A stretch of DNA of 64,000 nt. Origin: Salegentibacter sp. 24. Lineage in GTDB: Bacteria; Bacteroidota; Bacteroidia; Flavobacteriales; Flavobacteriaceae. The notes under the pieces are model-generated. The model was given only the letters and a program-made list of their open reading frames with translations. It was not told the origin of the DNA and did no database searches. The first letter of the stretch is position 1, and every line of letters begins with the position of its first letter. Below are positions 10,143 through 20,091 of the stretch, in pieces. The DNA lies in NCBI RefSeq assembly GCF_004362395.1, contig NZ_SNWE01000001.1, forward strand, positions 124,001-188,000. Reading direction: 5' to 3'. The translations under genes were made by a program, and so were the position numbers.

Positions 10143-12452
10143 ATGCTAGCAGCAATACTTTTAGGTTTTTTATTCGCAATACTTCTGGTTTTCACAGGAA
10201 AGTTCTTCAGGGGAAAACTAGCCGTTCTTTCAGCAATTATTCCGGGTGCACTTTTTGCTTATTTCGCGAGTTTCATTCCGGAAATTGCTTCAGGAGAAAT
10301 CATTAGCAGGACTTATCAATGGGTTCCTGCCTTCGGGGTAGATCTTAGTTTTAAACTAGACGGACTCTCTCTTCTTTTTTCATTAATGATCACGGGAATT
10401 GGTTTCCTGGTCTTTGCATATACCGCTTCATACCTTAAAGGACACAAATATTTAGATCGCTTCTACGGATATCTTAGCTTGTTTATGGCTGCGATGCTTG
10501 GTTTGGTCCTTTCAGACAATATTATCTCACTTTTTGTATTCTGGGAATTAACCAGTATAAGTTCATTTTTCTTAATCGGGTTTAATAATTCAAATCCAGC
10601 CTCGCGAAAGTCGGCTTTAACCGCTTTGGGAATTACAGGATTTGGAGGGTTTTTCTTATTAGCAGGAGCTTTGTTGCTCGGTAATATCACAGGAACCTTC
10701 ACTATTTCTGAAATGCTTGGCATGAAAGAAGCCATTGCCGGAAGTGAATATTACATCCTGGCAGTGCTCTTTATTTTTGTAGCGGCATTTACTAAATCGG
10801 CACAGTTTCCATTTCATTTCTGGTTACCTGGTGCAATGAAAGCGCCAACTCCGGTTTCCACTTATTTGCACTCGGCCACAATGGTAAAAGCGGGTATTTA
10901 CCTGCTAATGCGTTTTACTCCCATATTGGGAGATCAGGAATTCTGGAATACAAGCTTAATAATTGTGGGGGGAATTACTATGGTTTATTCTGCTATACAT
11001 GCCCTTTTTAGAACTGATCTTAAAGGCGTTTTGGCCTATTCTACTATCTCAGCTTTAGGTATACTGGTTTTTCTCATTGGATTGGGGACTAAAGGTGCTT
11101 TTTTGGCCGCAGCGGTTTTTATCATTGTACACGCGCTTTATAAAGCGACCTTGTTCCTGGTTACAGGTATTATAGATCACCAAACCGGAACACGGGATGT
11201 AACCAGATTAGGTGGATTACGAAAAATTATGATGCCAGTGGCCATAGCCGGTATTTTGGCAGCGATCTCCAGTGCTGGAATTCCACCTTCTATAGGTTTT
11301 CTCGGAAAAGAATTAACTTATGAGGCCAGTGCACATGCGGAAACTTTCACGGTCATAATTGTCATCGCTATTGTACTTACAAAAATATTACTGCTTTGGG
11401 CTGGTTTTGTTGCCGGAATAAAACCTTTTGTTGGGAAGCTACCTGAGGCTCATAAAGATGTAAAAGCTCCAGGATTTTTAATGTGGGGGCCGGCCATTAT
11501 TTTAGCAGTTTTAGGAATTTTGTTTGGAATTTTTCCAAAGCTTATAGAATCGGCACTGGTCAAACCTGTAGTTTTAGCTTTAGGTGCAGATGCCTCTGAT
11601 TATCACCTTGCCTTATGGCACGGCTTTAATACGGTTTTACTTCTGAGTGGAATTACAATAGCAGTGGGGATTCTCCTATATTTTTTCGTAAAACCGTCCA
11701 TAAAATTGGAAAACAGAATTGGTAAGCTGGAATTTATTTCTCCAAAAAGTATCTTGGAAAAAGGAACACACTATTTCGGTGTATTTTCGGCATTCTGGAC
11801 CAATGTATTTCAAAATGGCTATTTGAGAAATTATGTGACTACTATTGTTTTGTTCCTTGTGGTGTTGGTGAGTTATATTCTTTTTGGAACAGCGGGAGTT
11901 ACAATCGATTATAGCAAGCTTTCTCAAGTTACCGCCTATGAGTTAGTGGTGGCTATAATTTTAATTGCAGGGGTTTTCTACACTGTTTTTACAAAATCCA
12001 GATTAGCGGCTGTAGCTGCTATGGGTGTTGTAGGGTTGGCAATATGTTTAATCTTCGTGTTTTACAGTGCACCAGATCTAGCGATGACACAATTTTCTAT
12101 AGACACCCTCACTGTAATTTTATTTGTTTTGGTCCTTTACAGGTTGCCAAAATATCTATCCCTTTCAGATTATAAAATGAGAATTAGGGATGGCATATTA
12201 TCAGTGTCTTTAGGAGCAATAATATGTTTATTGGCATTACAGGTTTTAGCCGAACCAACCAATAGTGAGATAAGTGACTTTTATGCGGAAAATGCCTACA
12301 AAATGGCTCATGGGAAGAACGTGGTAAATGTAATTCTTGTTGATTTCAGGGGTGCAGATACGCTTATTGAAATTTCAGTATTGGCAATTGCCGCTATCGG
12401 TGTATTTGGGCTATTAAAATTGAGATTGAAAAGTACCGATAGATCCCAGTAA
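10143..12452 (+). CDS. mrpA: Mrp cation/proton antiporter subunit A
   Basis: The largest subunit of the heteromeric Mrp (Mnh/Sha) Na+/H+ antiporter, homologous to NuoL. Its 769 residues contain the NADH-dehydrogenase proton-translocating domain (FVFWELTSISSFFLIGF, then KSAQFPFHFWLPGAMKAPTPVS, with conserved Glu and Lys for proton transfer). The C-terminal region contains the extra helices (APDLAMTQFSIDTLTVILF) fused at the MrpA end. Inner membrane. First gene of a complete operon in the order A-B-C-D-E-F-G. Confidence 0.96.
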   Translation: MLAAILLGFLFAILLVFTGKFFRGKLAVLSAIIPGALFAYFASFIPEIASGEIISRTYQWVPAFGVDLSFKLDGLSLLFSLMITGIGFLVFAYTASYLKGHKYLDRFYGYLSLFMAAMLGLVLSDNIISLFVFWELTSISSFFLIGFNNSNPASRKSALTALGITGFGGFFLLAGALLLGNITGTFTISEMLGMKEAIAGSEYYILAVLFIFVAAFTKSAQFPFHFWLPGAMKAPTPVSTYLHSATMVKAGIYLLMRFTPILGDQEFWNTSLIIVGGITMVYSAIHALFRTDLKGVLAYSTISALGILVFLIGLGTKGAFLAAAVFIIVHALYKATLFLVTGIIDHQTGTRDVTRLGGLRKIMMPVAIAGILAAISSAGIPPSIGFLGKELTYEASAHAETFTVIIVIAIVLTKILLLWAGFVAGIKPFVGKLPEAHKDVKAPGFLMWGPAIILAVLGILFGIFPKLIESALVKPVVLALGADASDYHLALWHGFNTVLLLSGITIAVGILLYFFVKPSIKLENRIGKLEFISPKSILEKGTHYFGVFSAFWTNVFQNGYLRNYVTTIVLFLVVLVSYILFGTAGVTIDYSKLSQVTAYELVVAIILIAGVFYTVFTKSRLAAVAAMGVVGLAICLIFVFYSAPDLAMTQFSIDTLTVILFVLVLYRLPKYLSLSDYKMRIRDGILSVSLGAIICLLALQVLAEPTNSEISDFYAENAYKMAHGKNVVNVILVDFRGADTLIEISVLAIAAIGVFGLLKLRLKSTDRSQ

Positions 12453-12469
12453 AATGAACTAAAACTGTC

Positions 12470-12916
12470 TTGAAAGAGGCATTAAGTAAAAATTATAGAG
12501 CGATGAGAACCTTAATATTAAAAACAGCTTCTAATTACCTTTTACCGGTACTGCTGGTGTTCTCCATTTTCATACTACTGCGAGGGCACTATTTGCCAGG
12601 CGGTGGTTTTGTTGGCGGACTTATAGCTGCAATCGCTTTTGTTTTGCATGCCTTCGCCAATGGACTGGATAATACAAAAGGTTTGTTGAGATTTCATCCT
12701 GGGTTTTTGATGCCGGTCGGGTTGGGACTTGCTTTTTTCAGTGGGTTAACACCGGTGCTGTTTTTTGACGATCCTTTTATGACTGGGCTTTGGTTTCCAG
12801 AACCCTTTCCTGTTATTGGAAGTGTTGGCTCAGCCTTATTTTTTGATATTGGGGTTTACCTGGTGGTAATTGGTGTAACCCTAACAATAATATTTACAAT
12901 TTCAGAATCAGCTTAA
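12470..12916 (+). CDS. mrpB: Mrp antiporter subunit B
   Basis: A 148-residue MnhB-type protein with four helices and the signature LRGHYLPGGGFVGGLIAA. The TTG at 12470 gives 14 residues before LILKT; an in-frame ATG at 12503 would shorten it by 11 residues. Both are plausible. The TTG-AAA pattern resembles several other starts here. It is part of the antiporter complex in the inner membrane. Confidence 0.93.
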   Translation: MKEALSKNYRAMRTLILKTASNYLLPVLLVFSIFILLRGHYLPGGGFVGGLIAAIAFVLHAFANGLDNTKGLLRFHPGFLMPVGLGLAFFSGLTPVLFFDDPFMTGLWFPEPFPVIGSVGSALFFDIGVYLVVIGVTLTIIFTISESA

Positions 12917-12919
12917 TTT

Positions 12920-13273
12920 ATGGAAATTATTTTAGCGATAATTATAGGGGTTCTGTATGCCGCGGGTATATATATGATTCTACGTAGGAGTTTGGTAAAA
13001 CTCATTATTGGGATCATACTTCTAGGAAATGGGGCAAACCTTCTTATTTTTCTTCTCGGAAGAATCACCGAAGGTGCACCGCCAATTATCCCAGAAAACT
13101 CCAAGGTTTTTTTAGAAGCCTATGCAGATCCTCTTCCCCAAGCATTAATATTAACAGCAATCGTAATTAGTTTCGGTTTACAATCTTTTGCCATAATCCT
13201 TGTAAAGAGAGCACATAAAGTGGTAAAAACAGATGATCTCGACGAAATGAACGCAACAGACGAAGATTCATGA
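12920..13273 (+). CDS. mrpC: Mrp antiporter subunit C
   Basis: 117 residues, homologous to NuoK, with three helices and the motif [15 protein letters not shown] buried Glu in [25 protein letters not shown] is typical of MrpC. It starts 3 bp after mrpB and overlaps mrpD by 4 bp (ATGA), so the two are translationally coupled. Confidence 0.96.
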   Translation: MEIILAIIIGVLYAAGIYMILRRSLVKLIIGIILLGNGANLLIFLLGRITEGAPPIIPENSKVFLEAYADPLPQALILTAIVISFGLQSFAIILVKRAHKVVKTDDLDEMNATDEDS

Positions 13274-14790
13274 CACAACAATTAATATTATATCCTTTAC
13301 TGCTGCAATTATTTTTGGCTATACTTCTTATGTTCTTTTGGAGGAAGATAAGTGCGCAACGTATAATAAGCATGATAGGAAGTCTTATTCATCTCGCAGT
13401 CAGCATTGGTGTTTTTGCCTATATCTGGAACCATGGCACCCAAACGGTGCAAGCGGGAGACTGGGAAGCACCCTTCGGAATTACTTTTATAGCTGATACT
13501 TTTGCGGCTACAATGGTCTTATTAACCTCAATTGCCGGGCTTGCAGTTTCTATATTTTCATCTGGCTCGGTGATAAGTGATCGTTTACGGTTTGGGTATT
13601 TCCCTATTTTTCACTTCTTGCTTTTAGGCCTTACAGGAGCATTTTTAACTGGTGATATCTTCAACCTGTACGTTTGGTTTGAGATTATTATAATTAGTTC
13701 ATTTGTGCTCATCACTATTGGTGGGGAAAAAGCACAGTTAGAGGGTGCGGTAAAATATTTCACCCTTAATTTCCTAGCGTCCATGATCTTTTTAACGGCA
13801 ATTGCTGTGCTGTACGGTTTAACCGGAAGCCTGAATATGGCTGATCTTGCGGGCAAAGTGGCAGCAGTTGAAAATAGGGCCTTAGTAGAAATTGACGCTA
13901 TCTTATTTTTAATTGCCTTTGGTATTAAATCGGCACTTTTTCCTTTATACTTCTGGTTACCAGCTTCCTATCACACCCCTCCATCTGCTGTTTCGGCAAT
14001 TTTTGGAGGTTTGCTTACAAAAGTGGGTGTATATGCTTTAATCAGAGTGTTTACATTAATTTTTGTCGGAGATGTTTTACTAGATCAAATTTTGCTTGTG
14101 CTGGCTATCTTCACCCTTTTTAGTGGAGCTTTAGGTGCTTTGGTTCAAAATAATATTAGAAAAGTGTTTTCATATTTAATCATATGTCATATTGGTTATA
14201 TGATTATTGGTTTAGGAATGTTTACTGAAGTAGCTATTGCTGGGGCAATTTTCTATTTGATTCACGATATCCTGGTAAAGACGAATTTGTTTATGATGAG
14301 TGGCCTTATTTACAGAATTACTGGTTCCAATAGTATGAGGGCATTAGGAGGTTTCTATGCCAATTATCCTAAATTAAGTTTACTATTGTTTATTCCGCTA
14401 TTTTCGTTGGTCGGGATTCCACCTCTTTCTGGTTTTTGGCCCAAAATTTCATTAATCACTGCTGCTTTCGAGTCTGAAAGTTATTGGAGCCTGGCGGCAA
14501 TTATTTTTGCAAGTTTTATTACCTTGGTGGTAATATCTAAACTTTGGGCCGAAGTTTTTTGGAAGGATGTTCAGGAAATTCCGGCAAGACCTAAATTCAG
14601 GTATTTTCATAAGATCAGAAATATAAAGAGAATCCAGATCGTGGTACCCATTGTTTTTTTAAGCCTGGTTTCTTTGTACGTAGGTTTCGGAGCGGAACAC
14701 ATTCAAATACTTTCGGCGAGAATTTCATCAGAACTAATGGATAGTCAACAATATATTGACGCGGTACTTAACTCACAAAAAACCCAATAA
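13270..14790 (+). CDS. mrpD: Mrp antiporter subunit D
   Basis: A 506-residue NuoM/N-like proton-translocating subunit with about 14 helices. Signatures are [18 protein letters not shown] (key Glu of helix 5), [28 protein letters not shown] (key Lys) and the central [15 protein letters not shown]. Together with MrpA it forms the antiport core. It overlaps mrpC by 4 bp and mrpE by 1 bp. Confidence 0.97.
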   Translation: MTQQLILYPLLLQLFLAILLMFFWRKISAQRIISMIGSLIHLAVSIGVFAYIWNHGTQTVQAGDWEAPFGITFIADTFAATMVLLTSIAGLAVSIFSSGSVISDRLRFGYFPIFHFLLLGLTGAFLTGDIFNLYVWFEIIIISSFVLITIGGEKAQLEGAVKYFTLNFLASMIFLTAIAVLYGLTGSLNMADLAGKVAAVENRALVEIDAILFLIAFGIKSALFPLYFWLPASYHTPPSAVSAIFGGLLTKVGVYALIRVFTLIFVGDVLLDQILLVLAIFTLFSGALGALVQNNIRKVFSYLIICHIGYMIIGLGMFTEVAIAGAIFYLIHDILVKTNLFMMSGLIYRITGSNSMRALGGFYANYPKLSLLLFIPLFSLVGIPPLSGFWPKISLITAAFESESYWSLAAIIFASFITLVVISKLWAEVFWKDVQEIPARPKFRYFHKIRNIKRIQIVVPIVFLSLVSLYVGFGAEHIQILSARISSELMDSQQYIDAVLNSQKTQ

Positions 14791-15266
14791 TGAAGAGCAG
14801 GTTTGTATCTAACTTATTACTCACCTTTGTATGGGTTGCCCTTACTGGGGATTTTGGTTTTCCAAATTATGTATTTGGATTTATTGTCAATTTTTTCATT
14901 TTATGGGTAATTACGCGAGGAAACAGGGATGCTCGATACTTTACAATTATACCTAAACTAATTGCTTTCTTTTTCTATTTCCTGTGGGAATTGTTTAAAG
15001 CTAACCTGCAGGTGGCATATGAGGTAAGTACTCCGCATTATAGAATGAAACCGGGAATTGTAAAAGTCCCACTTAGCGTGCAAAGTAACCTGGGGATTAC
15101 TTTTTTAGCGAATATGATTTCGTTAACCCCTGGAACTTTAAGCCTTGACGTTTCTAATGATAAGAAAGTACTGTATGTCCACAGTATGTATATAACCAAT
15201 AGGGAGGAATTTATAGATGGGATTAAAAACGGATTTGAAAAACGAATTTTGGAAATTTTGAAATGA
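14790..15266 (+). CDS. mrpE: Mrp antiporter subunit E
   Basis: A 158-residue MnhE protein with N-terminal helices, then a soluble domain containing the family segment ITFLANMISLTPGTLSLDV. It is required for assembly of the Mrp complex in characterised systems. It overlaps both neighbours by a few bases (ATGs at 14790 and 15263). Confidence 0.95.
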   Translation: MKSRFVSNLLLTFVWVALTGDFGFPNYVFGFIVNFFILWVITRGNRDARYFTIIPKLIAFFFYFLWELFKANLQVAYEVSTPHYRMKPGIVKVPLSVQSNLGITFLANMISLTPGTLSLDVSNDKKVLYVHSMYITNREEFIDGIKNGFEKRILEILK

Positions 15267-15538
15267 CGCTAACGGATTATTTATATTATGTTATTTTACC
15301 CTTATTGGCCTTTTCGGTACTTCTTATAGTATACCGATTTATAAAAGGTCCTAGTATCGCGGATAAAATTATTGCTCTAGATGTATTAATTACTACTGGC
15401 ATTGGAATCATCGGGGTTTACAGTATTATTCATGGTAGATCTACTTTCTTGGATACTGCTATGATTTTAGCATTAATTGCTTTTTTGAGTACCGTAGCTT
15501 TCTCGTATTACCTTGAAAAAAGAAATAGAAAAAAATGA
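15263..15538 (+). CDS. mrpF: Mrp antiporter subunit F
   Basis: 91 residues, three helices. The typical MrpF motif RFIKGPSIADKIIALDVL follows helix 1. Small inner-membrane subunit. It overlaps mrpE by 4 bp and mrpG by 4 bp. Confidence 0.95.
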   Translation: MTLTDYLYYVILPLLAFSVLLIVYRFIKGPSIADKIIALDVLITTGIGIIGVYSIIHGRSTFLDTAMILALIAFLSTVAFSYYLEKRNRKK

Positions 15539-15945
15539 GTTCGATAATTATAGGAATTTTAGTCACATTAGGAACCTTGTTCGTATTGCTTTCCGCAATT
15601 GGCCTTATACGAATGCCCGATACTTATATGAGGATTTCGGTGAATACCAAAGCAGCTACACTCGGCGTTGGATTGATTTTGGTAGGGACAGCTGTGTTCT
15701 TTAACGATCTTTCTACTACTTCCAGGTCACTGGTTATCATTCTTTTTGTTTTTCTTACTGCGCCGGTTAGTGCGCATTTAATTGGAAGAGCCTCATATTT
15801 TACCGGGGTTAAACTTTGGAAAGGATCTGTTGTAGACGATTTGAAAGGCAAATATCAAAAGAACTCTTATATATTAAAAAGTGAAATTGATGATACCCCT
15901 GAAGATAATGTAGATCATACCAAACTAGATGATGATAATAAATAA
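15535..15945 (+). CDS. mrpG: Mrp antiporter subunit G
   Basis: 136 residues with three helices and the MnhG signature GLIRMPDTYMRISVNTKAATLGVGLIL. The C-terminal ~35 residues form an acidic hydrophilic tail (DDTPEDNVDHTKLDDDNK) longer than in many homologues. Last gene of the operon, convergent with mgtC 7 bp away; no clear terminator lies between them. Confidence 0.95.
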   Translation: MSSIIIGILVTLGTLFVLLSAIGLIRMPDTYMRISVNTKAATLGVGLILVGTAVFFNDLSTTSRSLVIILFVFLTAPVSAHLIGRASYFTGVKLWKGSVVDDLKGKYQKNSYILKSEIDDTPEDNVDHTKLDDDNK

Positions 15946-15952
15946 TAATCCT

Positions 15953-16396
15953 TTAATTTTCATCATTTTCCTTATTTCCTTTACGCCTAATTAGCTTCTT
16001 TTCTACAAATCCAAAAAGGAGGTTTATTGCCACTATGGTCAGGCATACAATTAGAAGTGCTTCATACATTTTCAAGGCAGCTAATCCACCGGCACCGGCA
16101 CTACACCAAATTGTAGCAGCTGTAGTTAAACCTTTAACGTTTTTTCCGTGTTGAAGGATAGTTCCAGCCCCAATAAAACCGATCCCGGTAACTACCTGCC
16201 CCAAAACTCTCGTGATATCAACAAATTCTTCACCCCTAAATTGCAGAGAAAGTAGGATAAAAACACAGGAACCAAGAGCAACAAGAGCGTTAGTTTTTAA
16301 TCCAGCACTTTTTCCGGTAATCTCTCTTTCTATGCCTATAAAAAGACCTGCGATAGCTGCCAGACCTATGCTTAGGCTAAATTCTGCAAGTTCCAT
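15953..16396 (-). CDS. MgtC/SapB family membrane protein
   Basis: A 147-residue MgtC-type protein with about four helices and the signatures LFIGIEREITGKSAGLKTNALVALG and GIGFIGAGTILQ. It lacks the C-terminal ACT-like domain of Salmonella MgtC. The family is associated with magnesium stress and modulation of ATP synthase or membrane potential, but the role here is not shown. It is transcribed alone and divergent from bioF with a 34-bp gap. Confidence 0.9.
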   Translation of the reverse strand: MELAEFSLSIGLAAIAGLFIGIEREITGKSAGLKTNALVALGSCVFILLSLQFRGEEFVDITRVLGQVVTGIGFIGAGTILQHGKNVKGLTTAATIWCSAGAGGLAALKMYEALLIVCLTIVAINLLFGFVEKKLIRRKGNKENDEN

Positions 16397-16430
16397 ATTT
16401 TTAGGTTGGTTAATATCGTAATTTTACCCT

Positions 16431-17579
16431 ATGCAAGAATTACCTTTAAAATTAGCGAAAACTTTGGGAATTAGAAAGCAACAGAATGCGTTTCGAAGCC
16501 TAAAGCAGAATGTAAAATTAATAGATTTCTCTTCCAACGATTACTTGGGATTGGCTTCTTCGGAAAAAATTTATAGGCAGGCCCATCATATTTTAAGTAA
16601 CAATACACTGTTGAAGAATGGTGCCACCGGTTCCAGGTTGCTGTCGGGAAATCATAAAATTTATGATCTAGCCGAAAATTTTCTAGCAGAGTTTCATCAT
16701 TCCGCAGCTGCTTTAATTTACAATTCGGGTTACGATGCTAATATTGGTTTTTTCGCTTCTGTACCTAAACGTGGTGATGTTGTTTTTTATGATGAACTGG
16801 TACATGCTTCCATACGGGATGGAATTATTATGAGTAACGCCAAATCTTATAAATTCAAGCATAATGATACGGAAGACCTAAAAATTAAGCTAAAAAGAAA
16901 TCCAAAATCTGAAACTTCAGAAATTTATATAGTAACCGAATCTGTTTTTTCTATGGATGGAGCGTTTGCTCCTTTAAATGAATTAACTGGTCTTTCAGAA
17001 GAATATGGTGCTTTTTTGATCGTGGATGAAGCCCACGCTAGTGGTGTTTTTGGAGAAAAGGGAGAAGGATTGGTTCAGCAATTGCAACTTCAGCATAGGG
17101 TCTTTGCCAGATTAATTACCTTTGGAAAAGCGCCTGGATGCCACGGCGCGGTAATTCTAGGCAGTAAGGGCCTTAAAGAGTACCTGGTTAATTTTTCCAG
17201 AAGTTTAATTTATACCACCGCTTTACCGCCACATTCTGTGGCCACGATAATAGCGGTATATCAGAATTTTCAAGAGGGGTTTCCAGGAATTCAGCAATTA
17301 CACCAAAATATTATTTTTTTTAATCATCAGTTAGAAAAGAACAAACTGGTAAAATATTTCATTCCAAGTAAATCGGCCGTTCACAGTTGTATTATTCCAG
17401 GCAACGAACAAGTAAAAAAGATAGCTGGAGATTTGGCAAAGGAGGGTTTCGATGTAAAACCAATACTTTCTCCAACCGTTTCAAAAAACAGGGAACGCTT
17501 AAGGTTTTGTTTGCATTCTTTCAATTCGGAAAGTGAAATTACTGGAGTGTTAAAAAAACTTACTAAATTAATCCCTTGA
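16431..17579 (+). CDS. bioF: 8-amino-7-oxononanoate synthase
   Basis: A PLP enzyme condensing pimeloyl thioester and alanine to 8-amino-7-oxononanoate, the first dedicated step of biotin ring assembly. The 382 residues are normal. Signatures are DFSSNDYLGLA, the NGATGSRLLSGN segment, FLIVDEAHASGVFG and the PLP-lysine region TFGKAPGCHGAVILG. Its stop overlaps the TTG start of the DUF2007 gene by 4 bp. First gene of the biotin cluster. Confidence 0.96.
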   Translation: MQELPLKLAKTLGIRKQQNAFRSLKQNVKLIDFSSNDYLGLASSEKIYRQAHHILSNNTLLKNGATGSRLLSGNHKIYDLAENFLAEFHHSAAALIYNSGYDANIGFFASVPKRGDVVFYDELVHASIRDGIIMSNAKSYKFKHNDTEDLKIKLKRNPKSETSEIYIVTESVFSMDGAFAPLNELTGLSEEYGAFLIVDEAHASGVFGEKGEGLVQQLQLQHRVFARLITFGKAPGCHGAVILGSKGLKEYLVNFSRSLIYTTALPPHSVATIIAVYQNFQEGFPGIQQLHQNIIFFNHQLEKNKLVKYFIPSKSAVHSCIIPGNEQVKKIAGDLAKEGFDVKPILSPTVSKNRERLRFCLHSFNSESEITGVLKKLTKLIP

Positions 17580-17983
17580 AAGAGACATTTGTAAATATTG
17601 CCTGCTACCAGTATTCTTCTGAAGCCCAAATAGTAAAGGGTAAATTGCAGTCGGAAGGCATTGAGGTATTTTTAGCCGATCAGGTTTTAATAGATACTGA
17701 TCCTTTGATAAGTCAGGCCATAGGTGGTGTTAAAATGAATGTTCGAACCTGTGATAGAGCACGGGCATTAGCCGTTTTAAACGAAATTGAAAACTATTCA
17801 CTTGATAATGAAGGGAAAAGGTTAATATGCCCAAGCTGTAATAGTATTCATGTAAAAGTTTACACCAATGTAAAAGATTTACGTTCTTTTTTGGCTTTTC
17901 TGATTTCATTTCTCACCTTCTCCTTACCAATTCATTACAAATACGATTACTATTGTGAAAGTTGTAAAAATAAATTTAGTTAG
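17576..17983 (+). CDS. DUF2007 protein with zinc-ribbon cysteines
   Basis: 135 residues. An N-terminal DUF2007 domain (NIACYQYSSEAQIVKGKLQSEGIEV, residues ~6-75) is followed by CPSC (85-88), a short hydrophobic segment (~104-118) and a terminal CESC (127-130), which could together form a zinc ribbon around a membrane hairpin. The TTG start overlaps the bioF stop (TTGA) and no other Met occurs early. It sits between bioF and bioD with 2 bp to bioD, so it is co-transcribed with biotin genes. Function is unknown; DUF2007 is described as a putative signal-transducing, PII-like fold. Confidence 0.8.
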   Translation: MKETFVNIACYQYSSEAQIVKGKLQSEGIEVFLADQVLIDTDPLISQAIGGVKMNVRTCDRARALAVLNEIENYSLDNEGKRLICPSCNSIHVKVYTNVKDLRSFLAFLISFLTFSLPIHYKYDYYCESCKNKFS

Positions 17984-17985
17984 AA

Positions 17986-18603
17986 ATGAAACATACTTAT
18001 TTTGTAACCGGTATCGGAACCGAAGTCGGTAAAACAATTGTTTCGGCTATCTTAACCGAATCCTTGCAAGCCGATTACTGGAAACCCATACAGGCCGGAG
18101 ATCTCGAGAATTCTGATAGTATTAAAGTAAAAAAATTAGTTTCGAATGAAAGCATTGTTTTTCATAAAAATTCTTTTGCTTTAACAATGCCAATGAGTCC
18201 CCACGCTGCTGCTGAAATTGATGGGGTTAAGATTTTTTCAAACAAAATAAAACGTCCAAATACCGATAATAATCTGATAATTGAAGGCGCCGGTGGTTTA
18301 ATGGTGCCTATCAGCGACAAAGAGATCATTGCCGATTTAATACAACCGAAAGATCGTATAATTTTGGTTTCACGCCATTATCTGGGAAGTATCAACCACA
18401 CTTTACTCACCATTGAGGCACTGAAATCTCGCAAATTGCAATGTTTTGGAATAATTTTTTCTGGTAAAAAAAATAAATCTACAGAAAGCATAATTGAAAA
18501 AATGAGCGGGGTTCCCGTTCTTGGAAGAATAGACCAGGAACCTTATTTTGATCAGAATATAGTGAAAGAATACGCGGACATCTTTAGAGAAAAATTGCAA
18601 TAA
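17986..18603 (+). CDS. bioD: Dethiobiotin synthetase
   Basis: An ATP-dependent carboxylase closing the ureido ring of dethiobiotin from DAPA and CO2. 205 residues. The P-loop GIGTEVGKT is at 9-17, then YWKPIQAGD and the EGAGGLMVPI signature. It follows the DUF2007 gene by 2 bp. A 154-bp gap with a small candidate ORF separates it from bioA. Confidence 0.96.
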   Translation: MKHTYFVTGIGTEVGKTIVSAILTESLQADYWKPIQAGDLENSDSIKVKKLVSNESIVFHKNSFALTMPMSPHAAAEIDGVKIFSNKIKRPNTDNNLIIEGAGGLMVPISDKEIIADLIQPKDRIILVSRHYLGSINHTLLTIEALKSRKLQCFGIIFSGKKNKSTESIIEKMSGVPVLGRIDQEPYFDQNIVKEYADIFREKLQ

Positions 18604-18641
18604 ATACATCAAAACAATTTTAAGAAAATAGGCGTTCAAAA

Positions 18642-18752
18642 ATGGAGTGTTATAAACTCTTATCCGCTATGAACCGCTCAGGTTGCTTTTTCCTGGAATT
18701 ATCAGGAGACCAATTATATATATCAATTTTTGAGCTAACTAACCCATTCTAA
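18642..18752 (+). CDS. Possible 36-residue ORF between bioD and bioA (doubtful)
   Basis: An ATG-initiated 36-codon frame (beginning MECYKLLSAMNRSG) ends 5 bp before the bioA ATG. It includes a CCTG/CAGG hairpin. No recognisable domain. It could be a leader peptide, a small protein or chance; the gap is the only sizeable one within the bioF-D-A run. Treat as a candidate only. Confidence 0.2.
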   Translation: MECYKLLSAMNRSGCFFLELSGDQLYISIFELTNPF

Positions 18753-18757
18753 AAGAA

Positions 18758-20026
18758 ATGAATCTAGTTTTCCGAGACCAAAAACACCTTTGGCATCCGC
18801 TAACCCAACATAAAATTTCTCCCGAAGCCATACCTATTGTAAAGGCCAAAGGAAGTATACTCTACGCTGAAGACGGCAGTCAATACATAGATGGTATTTC
18901 ATCCTGGTATACCGCTATGTACGGACATTGTAATGAATTTATTTCCGGTAGAGTTGCAGCGCAAATGCAGAACCTGGATCAGGTTGTTTTCAGCGGTTTT
19001 ACTCACGAGCCCGCGGTAAAACTTTCAGAGGAGCTTATAAAGATTTTACCTGGAAATCAACAAAAATTATTTTTTAATGACAATGGGTCGACGGCTACTG
19101 AGATTGGGATTAAAATGGCATTGCAGTACCATTACAACCAGGGGAATAGGCGTAATGTAATGTTGGCTTTTGAGGAAGGTTTTCATGGAGATACTTTTGG
19201 GGCTATGTCGGTTTCTGGTCTTTCGGTTTATAATGGCGCCTTTGAGGAACACTTTATTGAAGTCATACGAATTCCCGTTCCCCTTGGAAAGAACAATTCA
19301 GAAGTTATATCCCAACTGGAAATGCTTATTTCAGAAAATGATATTGCCGGATTTATCTATGAGCCGCTAGTTCAGGGTGCTGCTGGGATGAAAATGCATA
19401 ATGCGGAAGGTTTGAATGAAATTTTAAACATTTGTCAGAAAAATGATATTATTTGTGTGGCAGATGAAGTGATGACTGGCTTTGGGAAAACAGGGAAATA
19501 TTTCGCTTCTGATTATCTAGCAACTAAACCCGATATTATATGCCTTTCTAAAGCATTGACCGCCGGATTGTTGCCTATGGGATTAACCACCTGCTCGCAA
19601 AAAATTTACGATGCATTCTACGATGATAAAATCTCAAAAGGATTATTCCATGGCCATACTTATTCAGCGAATCCACCTGCTTGCGCTGCAGCAATTGCAG
19701 GAATAGAATTGTTGGTTTCCGAAGAAATTCAACAGAACATAAGAAAGGTAATTAAATCACACCAGGCATTTGATGAAAAAATAAAGGACCATCCTAAAGT
19801 GACCAATCGTCGGCAACTTGGTGTTATATATGCTTTTGATATCAACCTGAAAATGGACCGTTACGGAAATCTTCGAAACCAGCTTTATAAACATTTTATG
19901 GACAATGGTGTGTTTTTAAGGCCCCTTGGCAATACCATATATATTCTGGCACCTTTCACGGTTTCTCAGACCGAACTGGATAAAATCTACCACGTTATTG
20001 AAGACCTGTTAGATAAATTTTTGTAA
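18758..20026 (+). CDS. bioA: Adenosylmethionine--8-amino-7-oxononanoate aminotransferase
   Basis: A PLP aminotransferase making 7,8-diaminononanoate (DAPA). The 422 residues are normal. Signatures are HLWHPLTQHK near the N-terminus, the substrate-binding GISSWYTAMYGHCNE, FEEGFHGDTFGAMSVSG, VADEVMTGFGKTG, and the PLP-lysine in CLSKALTAGLLPMG. It lies between bioD and the SET protein gene in the same direction. Confidence 0.97.
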   Translation: MNLVFRDQKHLWHPLTQHKISPEAIPIVKAKGSILYAEDGSQYIDGISSWYTAMYGHCNEFISGRVAAQMQNLDQVVFSGFTHEPAVKLSEELIKILPGNQQKLFFNDNGSTATEIGIKMALQYHYNQGNRRNVMLAFEEGFHGDTFGAMSVSGLSVYNGAFEEHFIEVIRIPVPLGKNNSEVISQLEMLISENDIAGFIYEPLVQGAAGMKMHNAEGLNEILNICQKNDIICVADEVMTGFGKTGKYFASDYLATKPDIICLSKALTAGLLPMGLTTCSQKIYDAFYDDKISKGLFHGHTYSANPPACAAAIAGIELLVSEEIQQNIRKVIKSHQAFDEKIKDHPKVTNRRQLGVIYAFDINLKMDRYGNLRNQLYKHFMDNGVFLRPLGNTIYILAPFTVSQTELDKIYHVIEDLLDKFL

Positions 20027-20091
20027 TAAATTTTTAAGTCGTTTAAAAGCAAAGGTTTAAATGGTTACATTAGAATTAAATTTTTGCCATT

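Noticed and set aside
10463-10735. Antisense frames inside mrpA, rng, bioB, uppP and other genes
   Set aside because: They lie within strongly supported genes, have no family features and show composition expected of complementary frames.
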